A stretch of DNA of 64,000 nt from Emergencia timonensis. Lineage in GTDB: Bacteria; Bacillota; Clostridia; Peptostreptococcales; Anaerovoracaceae. The notes under the pieces are model-generated. The model made no database searches. It saw only the letters and a program-made list of their open reading frames with translations, and was not told the origin of the DNA. The stretch is taken from assembly GCF_900086585.1 (NCBI RefSeq), contig NZ_FLKM01000009.1:310001-374000 (forward strand), written 5' to 3'. Below are positions 1 through 8,630 of the stretch, piece after piece. Numbering within the stretch: the first letter of the stretch is position 1; the number at the start of each line of letters is the position of its first letter. A program made the translations under genes and the position numbers.

Positions 1-1
1 G

Positions 2-631
2 GATTACATCTTGGTACACGAGTCTGTGAAGAGTAAGCTGCTGGCGGCGTTAGTTAAGAATATTGAGGCGCTGTACGGGGAAGACCCTGTCAACAGTAAA
101 GACTATTCAAAGATTGTCAATGAAAAACATTTTGACCGGCTCACCGCTTTGATTGAAGGAGAAGACCTCTATTACAGCGGCGGAATCGACAGAGACCGTC
201 TGAAGATGGGGCCGGTTATTATAGACGAAGCATCTTGGGACAGTAAAGCGATGGGAGAAGAAATCTTCGGGCCGATTCTGCCGATGATCGAGTTCGACGA
301 TTTGCGCAGAGTAAAAAAGGAGCTGGAAGGAAGGCCGAAGCCGCTGGCCCTTTATCTCTTCACAAGGTCGAAGGCTTCCATGAAATACGTCACCAAGAAT
401 ATTTCTTTTGGCGGAGGCTGCATCAACGACACCATCATGCACCTGGCCACGTCCAACATGCCCTTCGGCGGCGTAGGCGACAGCGGCATGGGAAATTATC
501 ACGGCAGTTACAGCTTCAGAACGTTTACCCACGAAAAGAGTGTGTTGAACAAGAGCAATCTGATCGACGTCCCTCTGCGGTATCCGCCTTATGGCAGAGA
601 TACTAAGTGGCTGAGACTATTTTTAAAATAA
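2..631 (+). CDS. NAD(P)-dependent aldehyde dehydrogenase, C-terminal part (5' end outside window)
   Basis: The frame is open from base 2, so the gene begins before the window; about 209 residues remain. The first residues (DYILV) directly follow the place where class 3 aldehyde dehydrogenases carry the catalytic cysteine (GQxC.AP), so that cysteine should lie just outside the window. The fragment has the typical oligomerisation end: EEIFGPILP near the middle, then GGGCIND, the NMPFGGVGDSGMG block and FRTFTHEKSV. A hydrophobic, basic tail (KWLRLFLK) resembles fatty-aldehyde dehydrogenases of this class. The expected reaction is oxidation of an aldehyde to the acid with NAD(P)+; the substrate cannot be told. 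It is followed after 11 bases by the NYN gene and probably shares its transcript. Confidence 0.9.
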   Translation, partial: DYILVHESVKSKLLAALVKNIEALYGEDPVNSKDYSKIVNEKHFDRLTALIEGEDLYYSGGIDRDRLKMGPVIIDEASWDSKAMGEEIFGPILPMIEFDDLRRVKKELEGRPKPLALYLFTRSKASMKYVTKNISFGGGCINDTIMHLATSNMPFGGVGDSGMGNYHGSYSFRTFTHEKSVLNKSNLIDVPLRYPPYGRDTKWLRLFLK

Positions 632-642
632 GGCGGAGGATT

Positions 643-1386
643 ATGACAGACGACAAAAATATAGATATGAGATACGCGGTGCTTATCGATGCTGATAACA
701 TCGCCGGAAAATACATCAAAACCATCATGGATGAGGTTTCAAATTACGGGACGGCTACTTACAGGAGGATTTACGGAGACTGGACGAACCCTAACTTGGA
801 GGGGTGGAAGAAATACTTGCTGGAGAATTCCATCATTCCCGTTCAGCAATATGGCTATACGACGGGGAAGAACTCTACTGATGCGGCCATGATTATCGAC
901 GCTATGGATATTCTCTATTCCGGCAATATTGACGGTCTGTGCCTGGTCACCAGCGACAGCGATTTTACCAGACTGGCGGCAAGACTCAGGGAATCGGGCA
1001 TGGACGTGATCGGAATGGGGGAGCAGAAAACGCCGAGAGCCTTTATCGCTGCCTGCAACAAATTTAAGTATCTGGATTTGATTTACTCTGAGAGGAGAGA
1101 AGTTGCGGCGGCTGCCGAGAAGAGGGAAAAAGAGGCCAGTGTTCTCAGCAGTTTAGAAGAGCTGAAGGAGACGATCGTGGACCTGGTGGAAGAGAATTCT
1201 GACGAGGATGGCTGGATGTTTACCGGCAACCTGGGCAACATTCTTTCCAAACGTTATCCGGATTTCGACGTGAGAAACTTCGGCTATACCAAGCTGACAC
1301 CGTTTATCAAATCGTTGGATTTATTCGAGGTAAAAGCGCACAGAGTCGGAAATAATAATAAATTAATCTATATCAGGAAAAAATAA
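643..1386 (+). CDS. NYN-domain putative RNase with C-terminal OST-HTH/LOTUS domain
   Basis: The ATG at 643 is chosen because AGGCGGAGGA sits just upstream; an earlier in-frame start would overlap the aldehyde dehydrogenase. The 247-residue product starts with an NYN (PIN-like) nuclease fold. Acidic residues expected to bind metal are visible in DADN (about residue 16), NSTDAAM and TSDSDF. After a charged helical linker (about 160-175) the last 75 residues look like an OST-HTH/LOTUS winged helix, a known RNA-binding partner of NYN domains. The family is linked to RNA turnover; the substrate is unknown. It lies between aldehyde dehydrogenase and glutaminase genes with gaps of 11 and 4 bases, so all three are probably cotranscribed, although no functional link is obvious. 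Confidence 0.85.
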   Translation: MTDDKNIDMRYAVLIDADNIAGKYIKTIMDEVSNYGTATYRRIYGDWTNPNLEGWKKYLLENSIIPVQQYGYTTGKNSTDAAMIIDAMDILYSGNIDGLCLVTSDSDFTRLAARLRESGMDVIGMGEQKTPRAFIAACNKFKYLDLIYSERREVAAAAEKREKEASVLSSLEELKETIVDLVEENSDEDGWMFTGNLGNILSKRYPDFDVRNFGYTKLTPFIKSLDLFEVKAHRVGNNNKLIYIRKK

Positions 1387-1390
1387 ACTT

Positions 1391-2302
1391 ATGAATAAAA
1401 CGTTAGAACAGATTTTAGAGAGCAGCAGAACATATACGTCAGAAGGCCGTGTGGCAGATTATATACCGGAGCTGGCAAAAGCCAACAGAGAAGAAATCGG
1501 CATCTTTGTCGCTACAGCAGAGGGCGATTATTATGCAGGGGACTGGGATAAACCGTTCACGATTCAGAGCATCGTAAAACCGATTTTCCTGATGCTGACA
1601 GCCATTGATAACGGCATCGACTTTGTGAAAGCCCACGTCGGTGTGGAGGCTACCGGGAAACCATTTAACGCCATCGACTATGCAGAGCCGCTTTTGCTGA
1701 AAGAACATATCAATCCCATGGTCAACATCGGCGCTATCGCAGTCTGCGGCCTGGTTAAGGCTGCTAGTAATGAGGAGCGTTTTCAGCGTCTGCTGCATTT
1801 TACAAAAAAGATTACGGGCAACCCGCAACTGGAAATAGACAGGGAAGTCTATGAGTCGGAAAAGAAGACGGGCAATAAGAACAGAGCACTGGCTTATTTG
1901 CTGAAGAACTCCGGCATGATCTACGGCAGTGTAGAGGAGCTGCTGGACGTCTATTTTGCCATGTGTTCAGTTAAAGTGACCTGCAAGGATCTGGCAAATA
2001 TGGGATATTTGTTGGCCAACCGAGGCGTGGATCGCAGCGGAGAGCGAATCATTCCCCGGGAAGATACGATATTTCTCAACGCCGTGCTGACGACCAGCGG
2101 TATGTACGACGGATCGGGAGAATTTGCGACCACTGTAGGCATTCCGGCCAAAAGCGGCGTGGGTGGCGGTATTATGGCTGATTGTCCGGGCAGGATGGGT
2201 ATCGGTATCTACTCTCCGGGCCTGGACAAGAAAGGCAACAGTGTTGCCGGTGTAAAGATGCTGGAAAGGCTGAGCAGGGAACTTCAGCTCAGTATCTTCT
2301 AG
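1391..2302 (+). CDS. glsA: Glutaminase A
   Basis: This encodes 303 residues, the usual length for bacterial serine-dependent glutaminases, which hydrolyse L-glutamine to glutamate and ammonia in the cytoplasm. The catalytic Ser-x-x-Lys pair is at residues 60-63 (QSIVK). Family blocks NPMVNIGAIA, NKNRALAYLLK, the Tyr-rich MIYGSVEELLDVYF segment, TTSGMYDGSGEF and the glycine-rich AKSGVGGGI end are all present. It starts 4 bases after the NYN gene and ends before a strong terminator, so it closes the first transcription unit. It fits an organism living on amino acids; ammonia release may also help acid resistance. Confidence 0.95.
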   Translation: MNKTLEQILESSRTYTSEGRVADYIPELAKANREEIGIFVATAEGDYYAGDWDKPFTIQSIVKPIFLMLTAIDNGIDFVKAHVGVEATGKPFNAIDYAEPLLLKEHINPMVNIGAIAVCGLVKAASNEERFQRLLHFTKKITGNPQLEIDREVYESEKKTGNKNRALAYLLKNSGMIYGSVEELLDVYFAMCSVKVTCKDLANMGYLLANRGVDRSGERIIPREDTIFLNAVLTTSGMYDGSGEFATTVGIPAKSGVGGGIMADCPGRMGIGIYSPGLDKKGNSVAGVKMLERLSRELQLSIF

Positions 2303-2313
2303 CAAAGAAATAG

Positions 2314-2356
2314 AACGCAGGAGCGTCGAAACAACTTTCGGCGCTCCTGCGTTTTT
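2314..2356 (+). terminator. Rho-independent terminator after glutaminase
   Basis: Near-perfect 18-bp stem with a 4-base CAAC loop (arms 2314-2331 and 2336-2353) followed by T residues, 11 bases after the glsA stop codon. It separates the convergent Crp/Fnr gene. Confidence 0.9.
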
Positions 2357-2378
2357 ACTTTAAACACTCAGTAAACAC

Positions 2379-3026
2379 TCAGTCGATCAGCATAAAACGC
2401 CGCCGCTGGGAATCAATGTATCCGTCTTCTTTCAGCAGACGGATTTCCCGCATCATAGCCGATCTGTCCACAGCCAGATATTCGCTCAAATCTCCCAGAG
2501 TAAAGGGAATTTCGAAATATTCACCCTCCTTGGCGCCGCAAGAGGATTGGGCATATCTTAAATAGGCCAGCAGCTTTTTTCTGGTGGTGTGCTGATTGAG
2601 GATGGTGATATGCAGTGACAGCGCTTGGGATTTCTGCGCTGTCATGAGAAAGAGGTTGCTGATCAGCTGGGAATGGTGCTGACAGGACTTTTCACAAGGG
2701 GTAACGATGTGCTGATAGCTGATAAAGACGACATTGCAGTCGGTTTCCGCTGTGACGATGTATTCGTAATCCTCCAAAGGCAGGGAAAAGACCTCTCCAA
2801 AGAGATCCTCTTTAGCGTAATTTTCCAAGAGGCTGGAATCGCCGTTTTCGTCGATATAATAAAGTCGTGCTCGTCCTGCTAAGAGGATTCCAACTTTTTC
2901 TAACTGATCGGAATACGCTAAAATGGTTTCGCCAGCCGCGTATGATTTAAACTGAGGCTCAAAACAGAGTATCATTTTTTCGATGGATTCCGGGGATATG
3001 TTATCTGTAAAATATCTTTTTTTCAT
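2379..3026 (-). CDS. Crp/Fnr-family transcriptional regulator
   Basis: The 215-residue product has an N-terminal cyclic-nucleotide-binding-like beta barrel (about 20-125, with YAAGETILAYSDQLEKVGILLAGRARLYY), a dimerisation helix and a C-terminal Crp-type winged helix (LGDLSEYLAVDRSAMMREIRLLKEDGYI). The N-terminal cysteine cluster of classical FNR is absent, so an oxygen-labile 4Fe-4S sensor of the FNR type is unlikely; haem- or NO-responsive relatives (HcpR-like) are possible. Of two adjacent ATG codons the inner one (3026-3024) is chosen for its spacing to AGGAGG. It is divergent from the fusion dehydrogenase and flavodiiron genes, with a well-placed Crp/Fnr-type box between, so it is probably their activator. 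The effector is unknown. Confidence 0.9.
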   Translation of the reverse strand: MKKRYFTDNISPESIEKMILCFEPQFKSYAAGETILAYSDQLEKVGILLAGRARLYYIDENGDSSLLENYAKEDLFGEVFSLPLEDYEYIVTAETDCNVVFISYQHIVTPCEKSCQHHSQLISNLFLMTAQKSQALSLHITILNQHTTRKKLLAYLRYAQSSCGAKEGEYFEIPFTLGDLSEYLAVDRSAMMREIRLLKEDGYIDSQRRRFMLID

Positions 3027-3071
3027 CATTGCCTCCTGTATATTTTTCTTTATGATAATTTTATCACAACA

Positions 3072-3115
3072 TTGTTGCATTTACCACAACTTCATAATTT
3101 TCAGAGAAGTATAAT
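3072..3115 (+). promoter_or_regulatory. Crp/Fnr-type operator at -41.5 with TATAAT promoter for the fusion-dehydrogenase operon
   Basis: TTGTTG-N6-CCACAA (3072-3089) is an imperfect dyad with the arm spacing of Crp/Fnr sites. TATAAT is at 3110-3115, giving a start near 3122. The dyad centre (3080.5) then falls at -41.5, the classical class II activator position. No good -35 hexamer is present, as expected for an activator-dependent promoter. An overlapping smaller dyad CAACA-T-TGTTG spans 3067-3077. The binding protein is inferred from proximity. Confidence 0.65.
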
Positions 3116-3167
3116 ACACATATAGATAAACGTGAATAAGCAGTCGTTATAAACAGGAGGTATAGGT

Positions 3168-5093
3168 ATGTTATATAAACTGACGGATCATTATGAGGAA
3201 CTGAGAGCAAAGATCAGAGCATTTGCGGAAGAAGAAGTCAAGCCAATCGCATTCATGCTCGACAAGAACAACGAATTCCCTCATGATATGGTAAAGAAAC
3301 TGGCAGAGATGGGATTGATGGGAATTCCTTATGAGAAAAAGTACGGCGGCGCCGGTTCTGACGTTTTGAGTTACGCCATCGCCGTAGAAGAGCTGGCAAG
3401 AGTAGACGGCGGCGCCGGTGTTATCCTGTCGGCCCACGTATCTCTGGGTTCTTACCCGATTATGGCGTTTGGAACAGAAGAACAAAAGCAGAAATATCTG
3501 GTGCCTCTGGCAAAGGGAGAGAAGCTGGGCGCCTTTGGTCTGACAGAGCCAAATGCAGGCAGCGACGCCGGTGGTACAGAGACGACAGCCGTATTGGAAG
3601 GCGACCATTATGTGCTCAACGGCGGTAAGATTTTCATCACCAACGCGCCGATAGCAGATACATATATCGTATTTGCTGTGACGACGCCGAATATCGGCAC
3701 GCGCGGCATCAGCGCTTTTATTGTAGAAAAAGGATGGGAAGGCTTTGACTTTGGCGACCATTATGATAAAATGGGTATCAGATCTTCATCGACGGCAGAA
3801 CTGATCTTTAACGACGTTAAAGTACCGAAAGAAAATTTGCTGGGCAAAGAAGGTGAAGGTTTTAAGATTGCAATGGCAACTCTGGACGGCGGACGAATCG
3901 GCATCGCTTCACAGGCGCTGGGTATCGCTCAGGGAGCTTTTGAACACGCTGTGGAATACGCGAAGGAAAGAGTGCAGTTCGGTATTCCGATCGCCCATCA
4001 GCAGGTCAACTCCTTCAAAATCGCCGACATGGCGACCAAAATCAGATGTGCAAGATTCTTAATCTACAGCGCTGCTGAATTGAAAGAACACCACGAACCA
4101 TATGGCATGGAATCGGCCATGGCAAAACAGTATGCATCGGACATCTGTCTGGAGGTTGTCAACGATGCACTGCAGATCTTTGGCGGAACTGGCTATCTGA
4201 AGGGCATGGAAGTAGAACGTGCATATAGAGACGCTAAGATTACGACGATCTATGAAGGCACAAACGAGATTCAGCGGGTGGTTATCGCTTCTCATATCAT
4301 CGGCAAGGCGCCAAAACGTGACGCGGCACCGATGGCGCAAAAAGGACCGATTACCGGTCACCGGAAGAAGATGATTTTTGCCAAAGGAACCGCACAGGAA
4401 AAAGTAGACGCTTTAGTGGAAGCGCTCAAGGGTGATGGTTTTGACTTTACTGTGGGCATCGATCCAATGACACCGATTACGCTGGCGGACCGCGTAGTCA
4501 GCGCAGGCAAAGGAATCGGCAGCAAAGACAACATGAAGCTGATTGAAGCTTTGGCATACCAGGCCGGTGCTGCTGTGGGTTCATCGAGACCAGTGGCGGA
4601 AACGCTCAAGTATCTGCCTCTTGACAGATATGTGGGGATGAGCGGACAGAAGTTCACTGGAAACCTCTATATCGCATGCGGCATTTCCGGAGCAGGCCAG
4701 CACCTGAAAGGAATCAAGGATGCTACGACCATTGTTGCAATCAATAAGAATAAAAATGCACCAATATTTAAAAATGCTGACTACGGCATCGTGGGAGATC
4801 TGATGGAAATCCTGCCGCTGCTGACTGCCGCCCTGGACAATGGAGAAGCTAAGAAACAGGCGCCTCCAAAGGTAAAGATGAGAAAGCCGACTTTGAAGAA
4901 GGAAGCATCACCGTGGACAACGTACGTATGTAACGGCTGCGGTTACGAATATGATCCGGCAGTAGGCGATCCAGAGAACGGCGTAAGTCCTGGAACGGTA
5001 TTTGAAGCGCTTCCGGAAGAGTGGATCTGTCCGCTGTGCGGAGAAGAGCAAGAAAGCTTTGTCGTAGTTGAAAAGGATAAGGAGGAAGAATAA
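3168..5093 (+). CDS. Three-part fusion: acyl-CoA dehydrogenase + EtfA FAD domain + rubredoxin
   Basis: This 641-residue protein joins three redox modules. Residues 1 to about 385 are a full acyl-CoA dehydrogenase: [11 protein letters not shown] near residue 123, and the catalytic glutamate at about 363 in YEGTNEIQR. Residues about 395-565 match the C-terminal FAD domain of the electron-transfer flavoprotein alpha subunit ([46 protein letters not shown]), without the EtfA N-terminal domain. Residues 585-641 are a rubredoxin with iron ligands Cys588, Cys591, Cys621 and Cys624. The inferred path is acyl-CoA to FAD, to ETF-type FAD, to rubredoxin iron, bypassing a separate EtfAB. The flavodiiron gene starts one base after its stop and is the natural acceptor. 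AGGAGGT precedes the ATG. Confidence 0.93.
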   Translation: MLYKLTDHYEELRAKIRAFAEEEVKPIAFMLDKNNEFPHDMVKKLAEMGLMGIPYEKKYGGAGSDVLSYAIAVEELARVDGGAGVILSAHVSLGSYPIMAFGTEEQKQKYLVPLAKGEKLGAFGLTEPNAGSDAGGTETTAVLEGDHYVLNGGKIFITNAPIADTYIVFAVTTPNIGTRGISAFIVEKGWEGFDFGDHYDKMGIRSSSTAELIFNDVKVPKENLLGKEGEGFKIAMATLDGGRIGIASQALGIAQGAFEHAVEYAKERVQFGIPIAHQQVNSFKIADMATKIRCARFLIYSAAELKEHHEPYGMESAMAKQYASDICLEVVNDALQIFGGTGYLKGMEVERAYRDAKITTIYEGTNEIQRVVIASHIIGKAPKRDAAPMAQKGPITGHRKKMIFAKGTAQEKVDALVEALKGDGFDFTVGIDPMTPITLADRVVSAGKGIGSKDNMKLIEALAYQAGAAVGSSRPVAETLKYLPLDRYVGMSGQKFTGNLYIACGISGAGQHLKGIKDATTIVAINKNKNAPIFKNADYGIVGDLMEILPLLTAALDNGEAKKQAPPKVKMRKPTLKKEASPWTTYVCNGCGYEYDPAVGDPENGVSPGTVFEALPEEWICPLCGEEQESFVVVEKDKEEE

Positions 5094-5094
5094 T

Positions 5095-6291
5095 ATGCAG
5101 TGTGTTAGAAAAGTCACAGAAGATTTGTATTGGGTAGGTGCAAACGACAAGAGACTCGCTCTCTTTGAAAACATCCATCCTATACCAAGAGGTACTTCCT
5201 ATAATTCATATGTGCTGTTGGACGAAAAAAACGTATTATTCGATACGGCAGATTGGTCCGTATGCAGACAATTTATTGAGAATGTGGAATATGTCTTAGC
5301 TGGCAGAACGCTCGATTACATGGTAATCAATCACATGGAGCCGGACCACGGCGCTTCTATTGAAGAAATTCTGCTCAGGTATCCGAAAGTAAAGATTATC
5401 TGCACGGCAAAGGCAACGATGATGATGAACCAGTTTGGCTTCCCTGTAAAAAACATTCAGGAAGTCAAAGAAGGAGATACCATGTCTTTTGGAAAACACG
5501 AAGTGACCTTTGTGGCTGCTCCAATGGTTCACTGGCCTGAGGCCATGGTGACCTTTGATACAACTGCAGGCGTTCTGTTCTCCGCAGACGCATTCGGTTC
5601 CTTCGGATCTCTTGACGGAAAGTTGTTCGCCGACGAAGTCAACTTTGACAGAGACTGGATTGACGACGCCAGAAGATATTATACTAACATCGTAGGAAAA
5701 TACGGTCCGCAGGTACAGAAGCTTTTGAAGAAGGCCGGCGGCCTCGATATCAAATACATCTGTCCGCTTCACGGTCCGGTTTGGAGAAAAGACATCGGGT
5801 ACTTCCTGGAGAAGTATGATAAATGGTCAAAGTATGAGCCGGAAGAACAGGGTGTGCTCATCGCCTATGCTTCCATGTACGGTAATACAGAGAGCGCTGC
5901 CCACATTCTGGCGACGAAACTCTGTGAGAAGGGTATGACTAACATCGCTCTTTACGACGTGTCCTGTACCCATGTATCCTACTTGATTTCAGAGGCTTTC
6001 AAATACAGCCACATGGCTCTGCTGTCCGTAACTTATAACCTGAAGATATTCCCGGTTATGCAGAACTTTATTGAAGACATGGCTGCCCTGAACCTGCAGA
6101 AGAGAGTGGTCGGCGTCGTTGAAAACGGTTCGTGGGCTCCACAGGCAGGATCACTGATTGCAGAAGAACTCGACAAGATGAAGGAAATGACGGTGCTGAA
6201 CGAACAGATGACAATCCTGTCATCATTAAATGATGCAACTTACGATCAGCTTGACGATTTGGCTGAGAGCATTATCGAATCCATGAAATAG
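5095..6291 (+). CDS. Flavodiiron protein (O2/NO reductase, FprA type)
   Basis: The 398-residue product has the two-domain flavodiiron layout. The N-terminal metallo-beta-lactamase-like domain carries diiron ligands in His80-x-Glu82-x-Asp84-His85 (NHMEPDHG), VHWPEAM, SADAFG and CPLHGPVW. The C-terminal flavodoxin domain (about 255-398) has the FMN phosphate loop ASMYGNTES. These enzymes reduce O2 to water or NO to N2O with electrons usually delivered by rubredoxin. The upstream gene ends one base earlier and carries its own rubredoxin, so the two very likely form one electron-transfer chain. The ATG at 5095 follows GGAGGAAGAATA. A terminator closes the operon. Confidence 0.95.
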   Translation: MQCVRKVTEDLYWVGANDKRLALFENIHPIPRGTSYNSYVLLDEKNVLFDTADWSVCRQFIENVEYVLAGRTLDYMVINHMEPDHGASIEEILLRYPKVKIICTAKATMMMNQFGFPVKNIQEVKEGDTMSFGKHEVTFVAAPMVHWPEAMVTFDTTAGVLFSADAFGSFGSLDGKLFADEVNFDRDWIDDARRYYTNIVGKYGPQVQKLLKKAGGLDIKYICPLHGPVWRKDIGYFLEKYDKWSKYEPEEQGVLIAYASMYGNTESAAHILATKLCEKGMTNIALYDVSCTHVSYLISEAFKYSHMALLSVTYNLKIFPVMQNFIEDMAALNLQKRVVGVVENGSWAPQAGSLIAEELDKMKEMTVLNEQMTILSSLNDATYDQLDDLAESIIESMK

Positions 6292-6304
6292 AATATATAT
6301 CCAT

Positions 6305-6334
6305 AAAACGAGTGCCCGCGGGCACTCGTTTTGT
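6305..6334 (+). terminator. Terminator after the flavodiiron gene
   Basis: A 13-bp perfect inverted repeat (AAAACGAGTGCCC and its complement) lies 13 bases after the stop codon, ending in a short T run. Confidence 0.85.
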
Positions 6335-6386
6335 CGCTCCCTGGCGGAGCGGGGTCAGGCCAACGCAGTGCTAAGGCCGGCTGCGG

Positions 6387-6831
6387 TTACGCAGAAAAGG
6401 CGAAAATGCCGGAAAACGTTAAGCAGATTGGGGCAGCCTGGTCTCAAATGCGTAACGGACCTGGGTCAGGGAGGCTGCGGTTACGCAGGAAAGGCGAAAA
6501 TGCCGGAAAACGTTAAGCAGATTGGGATGTCCTGGTCTCAAATGCGTAACAGACCTGGGTCGGGGATGCTGCGGTTACGCAGGAAAGGTGAAAATGCCGG
6601 AAAACGTTAAGCAGATTGGGACGTCCTGGCCTCAAATGCGTAACAGACCTGAGTCAGGGAGGCTGCGGTTACGCAGGAAAGGCGAAAATGCCGGAAAACG
6701 TTAAGCAGATTGGGAAAATCGATGTCGAATGCGTAACGGACCTGGGTCAAGGAGGCTGCGGTTACGCAGGAAAGGCGAAAATGCCGGAAAACGTTAAGCA
6801 GATTGGGGCAGACCGATATCAAATGCGTAAC
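6387..6831 (+). repeat. Phased tandem repeat array A (five units, period 93-94 bp)
   Basis: Five units of 70-71 bp start at 6387, 6481, 6574, 6668 and 6761. Each begins with GTTACGCA, has GTTAAGCA 32 bp later, and ends with the reverse complement TGCGTAAC starting 62-63 bp from the start. The next unit starts 31 bp after that, so an 8-bp motif occurs about every three helical turns in the order forward, forward, reverse. All 15 sites are present. Units within this array are nearly identical, but the spacers differ from arrays at 29.8 and 48.4 kb that keep the same geometry. It fills the gap between the fprA terminator and the GNAT promoter. Open frames of 60-80 codons inside it are by-products of the repeat. 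Confidence 0.92.
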
Positions 6832-6839
6832 AGCGCAGT

Positions 6840-6875
6840 GTCAGGCCGGCACTAGCTTTGTCAGACCGGCACTAG
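6840..6875 (+). repeat. Short direct repeat (two 16-mers 20 bp apart)
   Basis: GTCAG[G/A]CCGGCACTAG occurs at 6840-6855 and 6860-6875, just after array A. The role is unknown; it may be degraded array flank. Confidence 0.6.
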
Positions 6876-6915
6876 TCCTGCGCCAGATCAGCCACTCCTG
6901 TGCCAAGCGGCAACG

Positions 6916-6944
6916 TAGACAGAGTTTTGCACATATGGTACAAT
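6916..6944 (+). promoter_or_regulatory. Sigma-70-type promoter for the GNAT gene
   Basis: TAGACA, 17-bp spacer, TACAAT, about 34 bp before the start codon. Confidence 0.55.
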
Positions 6945-6977
6945 CATTTTACGAAAGGAAATAGAGAGGGGATCCCT

Positions 6978-7592
6978 ATGGAAATTGAAATCCGTGAACT
7001 GAGAAAAAGAGATTACGGCAAAGCGATACAATTTGCCATTACAGGAATGCACTTTAATCTTTACTTGGATCACAAGTTTCTGCTGCATTTGTATGGCAGG
7101 TATTTTTGGTACAGCGAATTGCAATGTGCTACTCAAGTGATAGCGGCATATCTTGGAGACGAACTGGCAGGTGTACTTTTAGCTGATATGCGTGGTGAAA
7201 AGAAAAGGCATCGGACAATTGGACAGACGATATATGTTAAAATCTTTGCGTTTTTGCAGAACACTTTCTACAAAGGCGGCACCTCCATATATGATGCGGC
7301 AAACAGAGAGATGTTGGGCGAATATTTAGAGAAGAATCAGCCTGACGGTCAGGTTGTATTCCTGGCCGCTGATCCAGATTCGAAGGAAAAAGGCATCGGA
7401 ACGAAGCTGTTAGAAGAACTGGAAAGAAGAGAACGGGGAAAAGACATCTATTTATACACCGATGATGCCTGCACCTATGAGTTTTATGAACACAGGGGAT
7501 TTGTGCGTTCGAGTGAAAGAGAAGTAGTGCTTGATTTTGGAAACAAAAAAGTACCGCTGAAATGTTTTCTGTACAGCAAACTAATGAAATAA
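6978..7592 (+). CDS. GNAT-family N-acetyltransferase
   Basis: The ATG at 6978 follows GAGAGGGGATCCCT; a longer frame upstream would run through the promoter. The 204-residue product has the GNAT core: MEIEIRELRKRDYGKAIQFAI at the start, the acetyl-CoA loop around VVFLAADPDSKEKGIGTKLLEELE (about 120-145), and DACTYEFYEHRGFVRSSER near the end, where the NFYEKxGF-type motif sits. The substrate cannot be inferred. It stands alone between array A and a metallophosphoesterase. Confidence 0.85.
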   Translation: MEIEIRELRKRDYGKAIQFAITGMHFNLYLDHKFLLHLYGRYFWYSELQCATQVIAAYLGDELAGVLLADMRGEKKRHRTIGQTIYVKIFAFLQNTFYKGGTSIYDAANREMLGEYLEKNQPDGQVVFLAADPDSKEKGIGTKLLEELERRERGKDIYLYTDDACTYEFYEHRGFVRSSEREVVLDFGNKKVPLKCFLYSKLMK

Positions 7593-7686
7593 AAAATTTG
7601 TTAATAACATAAAAACTCTTAACATGATTATCACAATTTTTTAGTATACTAAGCTGTATCTGCAAAAAGGAGCGTTAAGCATTTAA

Positions 7687-8538
7687 ATGAAAATACTGAA
7701 GAGAATATTAATCGTTTTTACACTATTGATTTTAGTTATCGGCGGGTGTATTTATTATGCTTTTAAAATAGAACCATATCGCGTTACCCTGAATGAGTTT
7801 GCCCTCAATGAAGAAAAGCCGGACAGAGAGCATTTAAAAATCGTACAAATATCAGATTTGCATATCAAAGCTGACTTCACATACAAAAATTTGGACAAGG
7901 TCATCAAAAAGGTCAATGAACAAAATCCGGATATTGTTATTTTTACGGGGGATCTGTACGATAACTACGCGATATATCGTGATGATGAAAATATCGTAAC
8001 GGCATTGCAAAAGATTGAAGCCAGTTATGGTAAAATAGCCATTTGGGGAAACAGGGATTACGGCGGCGGAGCGGAAAGGACCTATGCTGCGGTCATGGAA
8101 GACGCCGGCTTTACCTTACTGAAAAATGAAAACTGGTATATCACATTGAATAACGGCAAGAGGGTATTGTTCACTGGACTTGATGATGCCTTATTAGGTC
8201 ATCCCGTTATGCCTGACGGGACGAAAATTTATGATTCCGACTATGAACTGCTTTTGTCCCATGAGCCAGATAATGTGGAACCGTATATGAACTATGACTA
8301 TGACATTGCTTTGAGCGGCCATAGTCACGGAGGACAGATTAACATTCCGTTTCTGCCCTTCGTCAATGAAATGGCTCTGACTGTCACTGCGCTGTCTTCT
8401 AAATACAGCGGCGGCATGTACACCTTCGATGACAATGCCATTAAGCAGCTTTACGTCAACACCGGCATTGGAACCACTCACATCTCTGCTCGTTTTGGGG
8501 TGGTGCCGGAGGTCACTTTATTTCATATTTATGTGTAA
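7687..8538 (+). CDS. Membrane-anchored metallophosphoesterase (YkuE/YaeI-like)
   Basis: The 283-residue product starts with a basic stretch and one membrane segment (about 6-26), so the catalytic domain should face outside. The calcineurin-like metal motifs appear in order: ISDLHI (about 56), FTGDLYDN (about 93), GNRD (about 120) and GHSHGGQI (about 217). Members near this family act on UDP-sugars, lipid A precursors or other phosphoesters; the substrate here is unknown. AAGGAG lies upstream of the ATG. It appears monocistronic; a dead GNAT follows on the other strand. Confidence 0.9.
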   Translation: MKILKRILIVFTLLILVIGGCIYYAFKIEPYRVTLNEFALNEEKPDREHLKIVQISDLHIKADFTYKNLDKVIKKVNEQNPDIVIFTGDLYDNYAIYRDDENIVTALQKIEASYGKIAIWGNRDYGGGAERTYAAVMEDAGFTLLKNENWYITLNNGKRVLFTGLDDALLGHPVMPDGTKIYDSDYELLLSHEPDNVEPYMNYDYDIALSGHSHGGQINIPFLPFVNEMALTVTALSSKYSGGMYTFDDNAIKQLYVNTGIGTTHISARFGVVPEVTLFHIYV

Positions 8539-8630
8539 TGCGGAATACCTTATAAAGTTTTGATATAATGTACGACGAGTTCTCTACCGGTTAAAGCGGG
8601 GGAACTCCAGTACAAATTCTGCTTTGCAAA

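Noticed and set aside
2625..2882. Plus-strand frame over the Crp/Fnr gene
   Set aside because: It is antisense to a complete regulator gene with clear domains and has no ribosome site.
6331..6855. Several overlapping open frames of 60-80 codons in array A, with repeated peptide sequence
   Set aside because: They arise from the 93-94-bp repeat, which shifts frame from unit to unit. They lack ribosome sites, and the same geometry occurs in arrays B and C without equivalent proteins.
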